DNA of 64,000 nucleotides from Molanna angustata (lineage: Eukaryota > Arthropoda > Insecta > Trichoptera > Molannidae), in the NCBI GenBank assembly GCA_963576475.1, contig OY754978.1, forward strand, positions 7,700,629 through 7,764,628, given 5' to 3'. This document shows positions 11,104 through 21,984 of this stretch, one piece after another (the first letter of the stretch is position 1; every line of letters starts with the position of its first letter). Both the position numbers and the translations under genes were made by a program. The notes under the pieces are model-generated. The model searched no databases, had not been told where the DNA came from, and saw nothing but the letters and a program-made list of their open reading frames with translations.

Positions 11104-11111
11104 TGAGGTAG
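11104..11111 (-). promoter_or_regulatory. let-7 8-mer site 1 (putative wech 3' UTR)
   Basis: The minus strand reads ACACAACACTACCTCA: full pairing to let-7 positions 1-9, plus ACAAC pairing to positions 12-16 with a two-base miRNA bulge. This is the best of the sites. Confidence 0.6.
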
Positions 11112-11562
11112 TGTTGTGTCAAATATAGAACACATTTAAATAAATAGGAACTGGCAACACCTGCAGTATTGGGACAGACAAAGTCTAACATTTAATATTA
11201 CAATGTTATCATTACTATTAATATTAGGTACCTAAATAATAGCATTAGTGGTAATATTAAATTGATTCAGACTATATTTCAGTCTCATGAATTCATAATC
11301 ACCATTAATAATAATAATAATATTTAAATCAGGTGAGAGAATATACATTTTCTAACTAAGTTATTTATAATTATTATAATAAATGTGACACAAAACACAA
11401 CATAGAAAAATTCACAAAATCAAAGCTGGATATTTTTTAAATATCAAAAATACAATTTACATATTATTACCTTTTGTTAACATTGAATTACTTAAGCCTA
11501 TGTATTAATTATTTATTAATAGGTAGCTACCGACTGATATTAATTGTACAGTAAAATATGTT

Positions 11563-11579
11563 TGAGGTAGGTGAGGTAG
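11563..11579 (-). promoter_or_regulatory. Two adjacent let-7 8-mer sites
   Basis: CTACCTCA occurs at 11563-11570 and again at 11572-11579 on the minus strand. They start nine bases apart, so only one could be bound at a time. Confidence 0.6.
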
Positions 11580-11647
11580 GTAAGTGTCTGCAAAGGTACA
11601 ATATATTTCATACTTAACTATTGATACTACATAATATGATAGAGTCA

Positions 11648-12465
11648 AGACGCTATGGTACAATGGCCATATATATATATAGCAGTTTTCTATGGTCATA
11701 GTGTGTGACTAGGGCTATGGCACAACGCCAGTCAACACTGGCAACAAATTTTATCACTTTTGTCAAAGAACTATGGCGACACTGTGGTACCTGTGTGAGT
11801 GAACACTCGCATGCAGTGCCATAGAACATGGTCAGCTATGGCATAGAAAAAAATATTTCCAATGTGTTGGACATATATATTTTTCTATATCGTTGATTCA
11901 TGTCATTCTGATAATTCAATATCGAAGTTGTGTATTACAATTTCATCCAAAATGTCCGGATTTGGCTGTAGTTATTGCTTCATATTTAGTTGCTAAGGAA
12001 CAAGAAAATGCTTAGAAAACTTATAAGTGCGTGAATGGTTAGGAAGACGAGATGATTTGGGATTTGTGTCGACATCATATAATAAGTTGTACAATCGTCA
12101 TTCAAATTAAAACTTGCTTTCTATTTCTTTTCTTCATTATTAAAAACTTATTCCTGCGCAACAACAAACGTCAAACACAACACAACTACAAATTGATCAT
12201 GCGAGAACAAGATGTGTAAACGACAAGACAGTATCGCCATAGAAAAAATTATGACCATAAAATACAAACTTAAGACAAAGCCTCTGAGTGGGACGTCATA
12301 TGCTATGGCTTCGACAGTCATAGTTTTCTATGCCCTGGATATTGTCATAGCTTGGCACAACGACTTATGACATATTTTCTATGCTGGTGTGATTGCCTTA
12401 GATTCCTTTGTGGTATATTACAATGTCTATGTCATACAAATATATGGTTGTTTGCCATAGCGTCT
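11648..12465. mobile_element. TIR element rich in CTATGG / CCATAG motifs
   Basis: The ends are inverted repeats around AGACGCTATGG with similarity extending into CATATAT. At least nine CTATGG or CCATAG hexamers, plus several GTCATAG variants, sit mainly in the two outer thirds. Such subterminal motifs usually bind a transposase. No ORF; the target duplication is unclear. Confidence 0.6.
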
Positions 12466-15155
12466 AACTGTACCTATAGAAACTTATCAAATATAACAAA
12501 ATATTATTTATGTCTATTGTAAATAAAATGAATTATAGAACATCTCATTTAGTTTAGGTACAAAAAAATTGCAGGTACACGTATTGAATACATTCTTCGG
12601 AAATTATTTTATCCGAAGGAAAAATGAACACACAAGGAATTGAATCACTGAATGATATAAAAAAACTGGGATCCAGATGAAATTTCAGCATTAAATATAA
12701 CTGTTTTGAAAATTTTTAGATTGTGGATTTTTTTAAAGATTCATTAGCATTATCCGTGTTTAATTTGGTTAAATCATGAAATAATTGAATTATTGAACAT
12801 GTACATGATGTTATAATATAATGCCATGAATCTTATGAATTGTTGGTAAATGAATCTTATAAATACATTAATCAATCCAAAAAACAAATAAGGATGAAAG
12901 AATCAAAATCCACAGTATGGAATTTGGTCCGAAATTGTCCCTTGCAGAAGTGACAAATATAGGTTCCCTGTTGTGTGATCTTTAAACTACTTATTAAGAC
13001 AATTGCATTACAGTCTTTATTATTCTTTAGAGTTCAATGCAATAGCATCATTACAGTCTTATATATTCAGTCTTTTCTATCAAAAATAAATTTTATTTTA
13101 CTACTTAGGGGCTAATCTAACGCGACAGAATATCACCATTACAAATAAATGTTAACTGACAGTGCTTCGTCTTTCTTATATTACGTGAGATTGTGGTTAA
13201 ATATGCAACATTCAAAATTATTCATCAAATGAGTACATATCCAATAACTATATAAGTGAAATTTACTGAAACATATCAGTGTTTAAAGCGATTAACTACA
13301 ATAAAACTTGTCCTTTATAAACATGAGGTACTGAAGAAGATTCATTTCCAAAAATAATGTGAAGATTTGCATTGTATTTAATAACAATACAATATTCAAA
13401 ACCCTTGTATACTAAATTAATAAAAAACACTGCTAATCGTTATCATTTGATGAATAGTTTTAAATAATTTTGAACAGTGTATATTCAATTACGTATATGA
13501 GATTAATATTTCATTTCTGTGTCAAAACTTATCACTATTTATATTAAGACAACTTTACAAATTACAAAAGCGATACAAAAGTATGGTACAAAAAATATTC
13601 TATACAATCTAGTATAAGAATATAAAGACACTAATGCATAAAATACAATATTTATAAAAATCATTATGCTTAATTAAAAAAATATATATCAAACTGTTAC
13701 AATGAAAAAAAAACAATTTTATATGAATCTATTTGAAATACATTCATGGAGCAAATAAAGTTTTTTTTTTTTTAACATGGTTATGTAGGGTACACCAACT
13801 ACTATGATTTGGGTCCATTATAATCTTCCAAAGAAGCCCCCTGCAAGCATTCTACAGTAAGACTGCTTAGTTAGTAAAATATTTCAAGAAGCAACTTGTT
13901 CGTGTATGTTGAGTATATAACAATTTTTCCCAGAATAGCTGATAATAAAATTATCTGAAGATTTAGTTTTACTACAAGTTTTTTATCATAAATATTTTTT
14001 TTAAACATTTCTTTACAAGTAGACACAAAAAATATTTCAAATAGCTTTGTATAAAACGCAATAAGCATTTTCAAATGACTCGTTGATAGTAAATATTTAC
14101 AGTTATAGACGCTGCGTGTCGCAGTGTTGAGAATTGAAAAATTGTATTTTTATAAATTGATGGCCAACACAATCATAGTTAATTTATTTATAAATTGGGA
14201 AGTCTTTTTAATAAATGAAATGAACAAGAAAACCAAAATTAAAGTTTAAACCCCAGTTTAGTGCTGGATGTATTGTATAAAAGAAAATAGCTGATAACAA
14301 ATATTAAAATAAACTTATAACAAAGTGACAAGAGTTTTTTAGCAATTACTAGACTATATTACAAAAGCATTAAACCTTGTTTAAATCATACTCAATATGC
14401 AGATTTTTGAGAAACATATAATTGAACAAGTACATATGAAAAAATAATGATGACACCCTTTATCAAAGTTTTCTTCATGTTGAAATTTCAAAAGAAATTC
14501 ATAAGTTTTATGCAATAAGTATTAAAGTACTGTTTACTTTTTATGAAATACAAAATTGCTCAATGTTATCAAAATATTAAATGAATCTATCTGAAAATGA
14601 ATTAAATGAAACAGTTTTAGCATGCATTGGCCGAGTTTTAGAGCTCTAACTGGTCAGGAAGTTGGTTGAAAATCAATTTCAAAATTCCAGTACGGACAGA
14701 CATGTGAAGCTTATCAGAAGGTGATTTTTTTATTTCAATATATTTTAGATTCACCCCCAAAATAGTTAATTGAAAATCAATATTCACTGATTGTGTTTTA
14801 ATGTCAAATAATGTTTCAATATCAACACTGCTCAGTCAACTTCATTTTTATGAATCAACGATAATTTTGAAAAAATAAAATAAAATTATATATTCAGATC
14901 ACTATTTTTAATAAAAAAAAATAATTCTTCGAATTTTTCGTGAGAATAACTTTATTACTATAACTTTATTTACTTCTACTACTGTTAGTAGAAGTAAACA
15001 AAGTTATTTGTTTTATTTTATTTTTATTTAAAAAAAAATATGAATACCTGTTGTTCAGCCAATTGTATTATCATAATTCAATCTACGTTTTAATGTCAGA
15101 CCATAAATTGATATAATAAAACTAACTTTATAGTACGAGAGATAACATTATATCA
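12466..15155. other. AT-rich sequence without recognised gene
   Basis: No ORF of protein-like character and no repeat with recognisable ends. If the wech 3' UTR is long this would be part of it. One weaker let-7 match (TACCTCA, 13324-13330) lies here on the minus strand. Confidence 0.4.
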
Positions 15156-15288
15156 GCTGGTTTTTTGATATTTCCTTTCTTATTGAATATAGGTATGAAA
15201 AAGGTTAGTCTGGCATCTGGGAGTTGTTGCGTTTACCAGTGTGCATCCTCTTTAGAGATGAAAGGTGCAGATTTTAATATCAACTTAA

Positions 15289-17075
15289 TATATATAAAAA
15301 TCTCGTGACACAATGTTCGTACACGCTAATCTCCGAAACCGCCAAACTAATTCCAATGAAAATTTCTAAATATGTACGGTTGGTTCCGGATTGAAAGAGA
15401 GGATAATTTTGGAAACGATAGGTGATAGGTCGTGTTGTTATCCAGAACAAAATATTTTTATTTTTTCAACAATTTTTTTTATATAGGTATATTTTTTTTC
15501 ATCCAAAAATACCATCCATCCCTACACCTCGCCAAGAATTTTTTATAGTAGAAAAAGGTCGTGATTCATTTTTAAATTGTGTAATCTTTCAATAGATGGC
15601 AGTGTGAACAAATCTATTGACACTGTATTACGCATCTAGAGAATATACCACACTCAAGTTGTGTAATCTTTCAATAGATGGCAGTGTGAACAAATCTATT
15701 GACACTGTATTACGCATCTAGAGAATATACCACACTCAAGTTGTGTAATCTTTCAATAGATGGCAGTGTGAACAAATCTATTGACACTGTATTACGCATC
15801 TAGAGAATATACCACACTCAAGTTGTGTAATCTTTCAATAGATGGCAGTGTGAACAAATCTATTGACACTGTATTACGCATCTAGAGAATATACCACACT
15901 CAAGTTGTGTAATCTTTCAATAGATGGCAGTGTGAACAAATCTATTGACACTGTATTACGCATCTAGAGAATATACCACACTCAAGTTGTGTAATCTTTC
16001 AATAGATGGCAGTGTGAACAAATCTATTGACACTGTATTACGCATCTAGAGAATATACCACACTCAAGTTGTGTAATCTTTCAATAGATGGCAGTGTGAA
16101 CAAATCTATTGACACTGTATTACGCATCTAGAGAATATACCACACTCAAGTTGTGTAATCTTTCAATAGATGGCAGTGTGAACAAATCTATTGACACTGT
16201 ATTACGCATCTAGAGAATATACCACACTCAAGTTGTGTAATCTTTCAATAGATGGCAGTGTGAACAAATCTATTGACACTGTATTACGCATCTAGAGAAT
16301 ATACCACACTCAAGTTGTGTAATCTTTCAATAGATGGCAGTGTGAACAAATCTATTGACACTGTATTACGCATCTAGAGAATATACCACACTCAAGTTGT
16401 GTAATCTTTCAATAGATGGCAGTGTGAACAAATCTATTGACACTGTATTACGCATCTAGAGAATATACCACACTCAAGTTGTGTAATCTTTCAATAGATG
16501 GCAGTGTGAACAAATCTATTGACACTGTATTACGCATCTAGAGAATATACCACACTCAAGTTGTGTAATCTTTCAATAGATGGCAGTGTGAACAAATCTA
16601 TTGACACTGTATTACGCATCTAGAGAATATACCACACTCAAGTTGTGTAATCTTTCAATAGATGGCAGTGTGAACAAATCTATTGACACTGTATTACGCA
16701 TCTATAAACGAAAAAAAATTGTAAAATACATAAAATGAGCTCTATATAAAATACGATCTACATAGAAGGCGGTCTATGGCAGAACAATACGTATATAAAA
16801 TTCGATCTGTGGCAGAACAGCTTCTGCCTCACTAGTCTATATAAAGCAGTGTCCCAACTGATATACTCACTCATCAACGCACAGCTCAAACGGCTACTCG
16901 TAGAGAAGCGAAATTAGGAAAACAAATAGGTTTAATAATAACAAAACCTTCCACTAAGGAAGGATTTTTGGAAATGCCGCCCCCAAAGGGATGCAAAATA
17001 GGGTTGATAGTTTTTTTGAAATATACAATTATCTCAGAAACTAGATGTGATGTAAACTTGAGATTTGGCATATCA
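15289..17075 (+). mobile_element. Helitron-like non-autonomous segment
   Basis: The opening AT run followed by 'tctcgtgacacaatgttcg', and the closing 'gggatgcaaaatagggttg' block, resemble the ends of non-autonomous Helitrons common in moths and butterflies. No Rep/helicase ORF is present. Exact ends were not determined, and the family call rests on recall. Confidence 0.45.
15577..16703 (+). repeat. 82-bp minisatellite, 13.7 apparently identical copies
   Basis: The 'gtaatctttc' block recurs every 82 bp from 15581 to 16647 (1066 bp = 13 x 82). I saw no base difference among the copies. Each unit holds two overlapping inverted repeats: CAATAGAT...ATCTATTG and CAGTGT...ACACTG, each with a 14-nt spacer. 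Confidence 0.95.
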
Positions 17076-17346
17076 ATACTACCATTAAAATTAGTAATAG
17101 GATGTTTAATCTATTACTAATTTTATAAGTGATAAAAAAGGGAGAATGAAAAAAGATATGATTTTTAAGTGTCTCTTTATAAACCATCTTATTCAAACCG
17201 CATAAAGGACATACAAATGATATTAAGATCTGCAATTTTCACCTATAGAAAGGAGATGTGTACTGGTAAACGCAACCACTTCCATGTGCCAGACTTGCCA
17301 TTTTCATACCTTATTGAATAAGAAAGAAAATATAAAAAAAACTAGC

Positions 17347-18608
17347 CGTATTAGAATGTTATTCTTTTGACATTACTTCAAGTAAAATAAATAATTTGTC
17401 ATAATATTCATGTTTTGTAAAAAAAGCAATGATAACAATAATTATGACATTTTATGATTAAGGGCAGAGCAAATCAAAATGTGTGACTGACAACAGATAA
17501 GAAAAGTACATGTATTTATTTACCCACACAACTGAAAAATGCCCTCTAACTAATTCAAATATGAATTCCAAGTAATGAAGATATTGTATATTATTCTAAT
17601 TGCACTTTTTAAGCAGTCTTTTTTGCACATGTACATGAATCTCATTCAAAATTTTATGAAAAACATGTGAAGTATTTTAATTATTTGTCAGCATTGAAAA
17701 CGAGCCCTGCTGATTGTTTTATAAAATTAATTTTGATGATAAAATGTACTGAGGATAATAGAAATGCAGCATCCTAACAACAGAATCATTGAAATATAAT
17801 TGCCGAAGATCCGATAATAAATAAATGATATTCGTTTTGTTATAACAATGAATGTTAATACCCCTTAAATAGTAAAAGTGTAACATGTAATGCTAAGGAA
17901 ATACGATATTCCTAGGAAAAAAATAAAATGATCTTAGAAATTAAATACATTCTTAGAAGTTATGTAAGTTATTGCAATGGTTAAAGAGAAAAACATTTAA
18001 TATAGCTACAATCACAACACTGATGGTTTTTTTTAATCATTACATTTCATGTAAATGTTAACACACCATATTACTATTATTTCATTTATCATTTCGTCAA
18101 TGAGACACACCAGACGATGGGCGCTCAATTATTTCTCTCGTCCTTCACAACAGACTTTACATCTCATTTGATTTATTATATATGACTTTAAAATACATTG
18201 ATTCCACGATCATAATGATACAATTAGAAGTATTCTGAAATAAAAAAATTATCAAACCTTATAATAAGTAAACCCCAAAGCTGTATCTCGCAGGGAATCA
18301 AACCAGAAACCAAATTCATGAGTTAAGATTAGATGTCCAACTGAGTCATGAGTAAAAGTAAATTTTCGTACTGAATTTCAGAGTTGAAATTCAAATATAA
18401 TATAAAAGATATGATCGCACAGTACTAAATGGAAAGTAGAATTAAAATTACAGATGAAATGATGAATGAGTGAAGACGAGAGAAAAAATCTATCTAGCCA
18501 TATATTAAAATATAAAAATCTATAATTAACATAATATTGAAGCTTAACTTCAATTTAAATGGTATAACTTGGTTATATCTAACAAGTTAAAAGTGCATTA
18601 ATACTATT
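17347..18608. other. wech proximal 3' UTR and flanking sequence
   Basis: AT-rich, non-coding. About 18275-18350 resembles a degenerate minus-strand family-2 SINE head ('gaatcaaacc', 'ccaactgagtca'). A proximal poly(A) signal lies at 18172-18177. Confidence 0.5.
18172..18177 (-). terminator. Candidate proximal poly(A) signal of wech
   Basis: AATAAA on the minus strand about 430 nt after the wech stop codon. Use of this site would give a short 3' UTR without the let-7 cluster. Confidence 0.4.
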
Positions 18609-20840
18609 TTAGAAAATTTGTATAAAAGATTTACCTGGAGTGCTGACCTCCCTAGAATCCAGAGAACCTTCGACGATCACAACGAGACGTCCCTGCGGAG
18701 TGAGACCGACATCTGTGGGCCTGTCATTCTCGTCCGGGCTCGTTCCCTTCACTTCCACCGTCCAAAGATACTCCAAATTAGGAGAAAACACAATCACCCT
18801 GTGATTCTTCGAGTCGGCCACAATTATTCTACCTTCGTCGTCACAAATTATACCGGACGGCCGACTAAACTCTCCGATACCGAGTCCTTCGTAACCCCTC
18901 GATCCCAGAATAGAAGTGAGAGTCGAGTCTATAAGTAATAAGCGATGATTTTCAAAGTCGGAAATAATTATGTCACCCATCGGAGTGAAGCAGACTCCGC
19001 GTGGTGTTGTCAGACCTTTGAGCATCCTGTTGTGGTTGATGCCGTCAAACATCAACATTGTCATGAAAACTCCCTCTGAATTGAACATTTGTATTCTGTA
19101 GTTCCTCGTGTCAGTTATGACTATTTGCCTCTCAGAGTTGATGGCGACGTCCCAGGGATAACGGAACTGACCGCAGTTCTTCCCAAACATGCCGAAGGTC
19201 AGCACAAACACACCAGTCGATGTGAATATTTGCACTCTGTGATTATCTTTGTCCACTACAACAATTCTTCCTTGCATGTCTGTCGTAATACCGGCTGGTA
19301 GATCAAATTCTCCCGGAGCTGTGCCTTTGGAACCAAACTTCAGCTTGAACATGCCTTCTGGATTGAATATTTGAATCCGATTATTTCTTCTGTCTGCAAC
19401 TATGATGTTCCCTTCTCTGTCAACGCACAGACCCCAGGGTCTGCTAACTTGTCCGTCTTCATGACCCTCTGTTCCAAAAGAAACAGAAGGGACGAGTCTT
19501 CCTTGTTTAGCTACTACTAAGGAAGTACTCCCGGGAATACATTGTCCAGTTCCCTTCCGAATATTTTTATCAGCGGAAGTAGGATTTTGCATAGGTCCCG
19601 GAGCTAAGTTTGAAGTGTTGGGTATGAATCCGCCTTTAGTCGGAGGTACAATCGGTCCAGGCCTCTTCACAGCTCTCTGTATGTCTGTAAGTGGTGACGA
19701 TATAGTTAACTGAGTTAAGGCTGAATTATTGTTGACTGTACTTGCCTTGCTATTGACATTACAAATAACGTCACCTAACTTTTGTATTTCAGTAACAAGT
19801 TCATAATTAGGAGATATGAAAATGAATCCTTCATCTTTTGGTTGCAAGCTCTTATACATGTTTGCATAAATTTCAATTTGCGTATCGGCTTTCTCTTTAG
19901 CCAACAGCATCTCAATACCCTCGGATTCTACGGCTTTGGTTAAGTACTCGTTGGTTTGCGCAAGTCCAGCCAGCGCATTTCTCAGCCCTTGCATCTGATT
20001 AGACAGTTCATTCAGTTTCAACTGACGCATCTTTGCGACTTTTTCTAAAAGATACTTTTCTCGCTCTTCCAGAGCTTGAATAAAGTTTCGCATTGCTTTG
20101 TGAATTTTGACTGATATCTGAGCCGCATCTCTTTCTACCGTCCTTGATATGGCAACAGCCACATCGATGCTTTGTTTGATGTATTTTGTTCCCATTTTAC
20201 CGTTTTCTAGAGTCTTGAGTACCTGACCCTTGCAGGCGCTGATAGCATCCTGAATGAGGACACTCACATGATCTTTGTGCTCCCAAAGAGTACATTCTTG
20301 GCAGACTAGCTTCGAGCAAGTTTTGCAATAATATCTAATGGTTTCACAGTGTGTTTCGCAGTGAAAATCTTTAGGGATTTCATTAAAGGTATTCTTTAAA
20401 AGAACCGGTGAGATTTGACCCGTGGAGATGATCGTATGCTCTTTAGAGTAACAGTCTGAAGAGGCTACACTGAGGCAGTCATGACAAAAGGTTTCGTTGC
20501 AATCTAAACATCTATTAGACCCTAAACGGTCATCACACTTTGAGCATGACAAGGATCCGGCCGATGAGGTAGTTTGTGGAGATTCACTGAGATTCACTTC
20601 TACTTTACAAAAGGCTTGGAGAATGTTTGAGGTGATAAAATCATTTCTAAGATCGTGATATTGCGTCCTCGGAGGGATGTACGTAGGAGAAGAGCTTAAA
20701 AGTCCATTATGATCCGAATCAGTCTTATCGGTTTGTATGGCATCTTGAAGAAGATTAGAGAGATACTTGTCTATTCCATTGTTGAGGGAAGACACGGAAG
20801 AAGAAGTCATATAATTCATGGTGTTAGGTAACAATGCCAT
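18609..20840 (-). CDS. wech: Wech / LIN-41 (TRIM71)-type B-box NHL-repeat protein, 743 aa
   Basis: A complete uninterrupted frame. Domains: serine-rich N terminus (1-95); B-box 1 (C99, C102, C111, C114, C119, C122, then C130 and H135); B-box 2 (about 157-192, with C172, C175, C180, C183, H188, H191); coiled coil (about 200-330); proline-rich linker (about 390-450); six NHL repeats (about 451-743) with repeated 'RPWGLCVD', 'DNHRVQIF', 'PWDVAI' and 'RPSGIICDDEGRIIVADSKN' blocks. There is no RING and no filamin domain, as in Drosophila Wech. The C-terminal 'SLDSRE' to 'FIQIF' end fits Wech better than Brat or Mei-P26. The family binds RNA and regulates translation; Drosophila Wech is also reported at muscle integrin attachment sites. 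The ATG at 20840 is chosen because a splice acceptor lies at 20862; the longer frame to 20918 would read through intron. Confidence 0.93.
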   Translation of the reverse strand: MALLPNTMNYMTSSSVSSLNNGIDKYLSNLLQDAIQTDKTDSDHNGLLSSSPTYIPPRTQYHDLRNDFITSNILQAFCKVEVNLSESPQTTSSAGSLSCSKCDDRLGSNRCLDCNETFCHDCLSVASSDCYSKEHTIISTGQISPVLLKNTFNEIPKDFHCETHCETIRYYCKTCSKLVCQECTLWEHKDHVSVLIQDAISACKGQVLKTLENGKMGTKYIKQSIDVAVAISRTVERDAAQISVKIHKAMRNFIQALEEREKYLLEKVAKMRQLKLNELSNQMQGLRNALAGLAQTNEYLTKAVESEGIEMLLAKEKADTQIEIYANMYKSLQPKDEGFIFISPNYELVTEIQKLGDVICNVNSKASTVNNNSALTQLTISSPLTDIQRAVKRPGPIVPPTKGGFIPNTSNLAPGPMQNPTSADKNIRKGTGQCIPGSTSLVVAKQGRLVPSVSFGTEGHEDGQVSRPWGLCVDREGNIIVADRRNNRIQIFNPEGMFKLKFGSKGTAPGEFDLPAGITTDMQGRIVVVDKDNHRVQIFTSTGVFVLTFGMFGKNCGQFRYPWDVAINSERQIVITDTRNYRIQMFNSEGVFMTMLMFDGINHNRMLKGLTTPRGVCFTPMGDIIISDFENHRLLLIDSTLTSILGSRGYEGLGIGEFSRPSGIICDDEGRIIVADSKNHRVIVFSPNLEYLWTVEVKGTSPDENDRPTDVGLTPQGRLVVIVEGSLDSREVSTPGKSFIQIF
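20565..20572 (-). promoter_or_regulatory. let-7 8-mer site inside wech coding sequence
   Basis: The coding strand reads CACAAACTACCTCA (residues Thr-Thr-Ser, about 90-92): pairing to let-7 positions 1-9, with ACAA able to pair near positions 13-16. Confidence 0.4.
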
Positions 20841-20861
20841 TTTTTCATTTGTCCTCTTATT
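20841..20861 (-). other. wech: wech 5' UTR part of coding exon; splice acceptor
   Basis: The minus strand shows a pyrimidine-rich tract ending 'tttttgttacag' directly before 20861, a good 3' splice site. The 21 bases before the ATG are open in frame with no stop, so an upstream coding exon cannot be excluded. Confidence 0.75.
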
Positions 20862-21370
20862 CTGTAACAAAAAACAAATATAGTTAATGGTTGTTTTGGT
20901 GAAACAAATTTTATACATTAAATACCACTATGAAGACATCTTATGTAATCAAACAGGGAGTCGATTTTTTATAAACACCACGAGATCTTTGGAGTAAAGT
21001 ACTATTTTAATACTTTCAAAATACCAAAAACATACACATTATATTTATGAGTATAAACCACAGATATAATAGTACTTTTCAGATCAGGATAAAATAACAC
21101 AGTCAACAATTTAGAAAGAGTACCCATGAAATGATTTTGTGTGTAATTAAGACATTTATAATTTTTAAAAGTGTTTCCGCCAAAAGTTTTTAATTTTCCC
21201 GTAGTATATAAGCGTTTATCTATCTATTGATATAAAAATTATTTCGATCTGCAAGGGACATGACTTTTTTACCACATTTTTTGTTTGTTAATATTCTCTA
21301 TTGAGTATATATTTCCACAAGGTTCCTAAAATGATTTTATCATTTTTTTTTCTTCTATAATTGGCTCCAA

Positions 21371-21745
21371 TTTACCCATAAAATATTTTTTACTCCTCAC
21401 TAACCCAAGGAGATATAGTGGGGAGTTATGTTTTCGCAATTTTTAGGGCTATTTTTTTATTGCAGATTATCAACTAGTATCATGCTGACATTGTATTCTG
21501 AAAGTTTATGTGTGTGTGTGTGGGTTATGTGCTGTGTGCTATGTACGGCGTGTTTATTTTACTTTATCAATTACAGAATAAACTACTTATTCGATTATTT
21601 TCAAATTTTGCAAATATGTATATAAAATACTCGCTTAGACCCCATTAGATTTTGAGGGATATCTGAATAGTGCTTCTCAATTTTTTAAACATCAAATATT
21701 TTAAAGTGACTCAACCTCAGGAAACTTAAAATATGAAATTTTTAT
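21371..21745 (+). mobile_element. MITE family copy lacking both TIRs (cf. 54513-55056)
   Basis: It shares long blocks in order with 54560-54860: 'tttactcctcac', 'gtggggagttatg', 'gcagattatcaactagta', 'cggcgtgtttattttac' and 'agaccccattagatt'. It lacks the AAAACGAGTGG ends. Confidence 0.75.
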
Positions 21746-21760
21746 TTTGAAATTGGTGAA

Positions 21761-21984
21761 AAATTCTATACAAGGAAGGTACAAAGTATCTAGGACCTCC
21801 CTATGCACCTAGACCTCGTAAATGTACAAAGATAAAAGATTTAATTTGTAAAAGATATTAAATTGAATACAAAAATTCTATACGAGGAAGGTACAAAGTA
21901 TCTAGGACCCCCCTATGCACCTGGACCTCGTAAATGTACAAAGATGAAAGATTTAATTTGTAAAAGATATTAAATTGAATAATA
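21761..21984 (+). repeat. 112-bp tandem duplication
   Basis: Two copies 112 bp apart with few differences, each with a GC-richer core ('ctccctatgcacct', 'gacctcgtaaatgtac') that stands out from the AT-rich intron. Confidence 0.9.

Larger units (their letters stand above)
15156..17346. mobile_element. 2.2-kb element with about 115-bp TIRs carrying a minisatellite
   Basis: Left arm 15156-15270 and right arm 17235-17346 are inverted copies, sharing the 'ctttcttatt', 'ggtatgaaaa', 'agtctggca' and 'gcgtttaccagt' blocks. Between them lies Helitron-like sequence starting at about 15289 ('atataaaaatctcgtgacac', 'ctaatctccgaaaccgcc') and ending with a 'gggatgcaaaatagggttga' segment near 17000. The 82-bp array is inside it. 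Confidence 0.7.
8785..18608 (-). other. wech: Candidate very long wech 3' UTR (with inserted elements)
   Basis: Nothing with protein-coding character lies on either strand between the wech stop and the LINE debris at 8630. The minus strand carries a let-7 seed cluster at 11104-11579, one weaker site at 13324 and a good poly(A) signal at 8804-8809. At least three DNA elements interrupt the stretch (9672-10710, 11648-12465, 15156-17346). The UTR extent is inference; a spliced 3' UTR or a shorter transcript is possible. Confidence 0.4.

Noticed and set aside
15577..15660. H-type pseudoknot in the 82-bp unit
   Set aside because: The a-b-a'-b' order fits, but the loop that must cross the 8-bp stem has no nucleotides, so both stems cannot form together; competing hairpins are more likely.
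15577..16703. Regularly spaced array as a CRISPR
   Set aside because: The whole 82-bp unit repeats without unique spacers, in eukaryotic DNA with no cas genes.
20841..20918. Extending the wech protein 26 residues upstream
   Set aside because: A strong splice acceptor lies at 20862, so most of that sequence is intron; the MALLPN start fits better.
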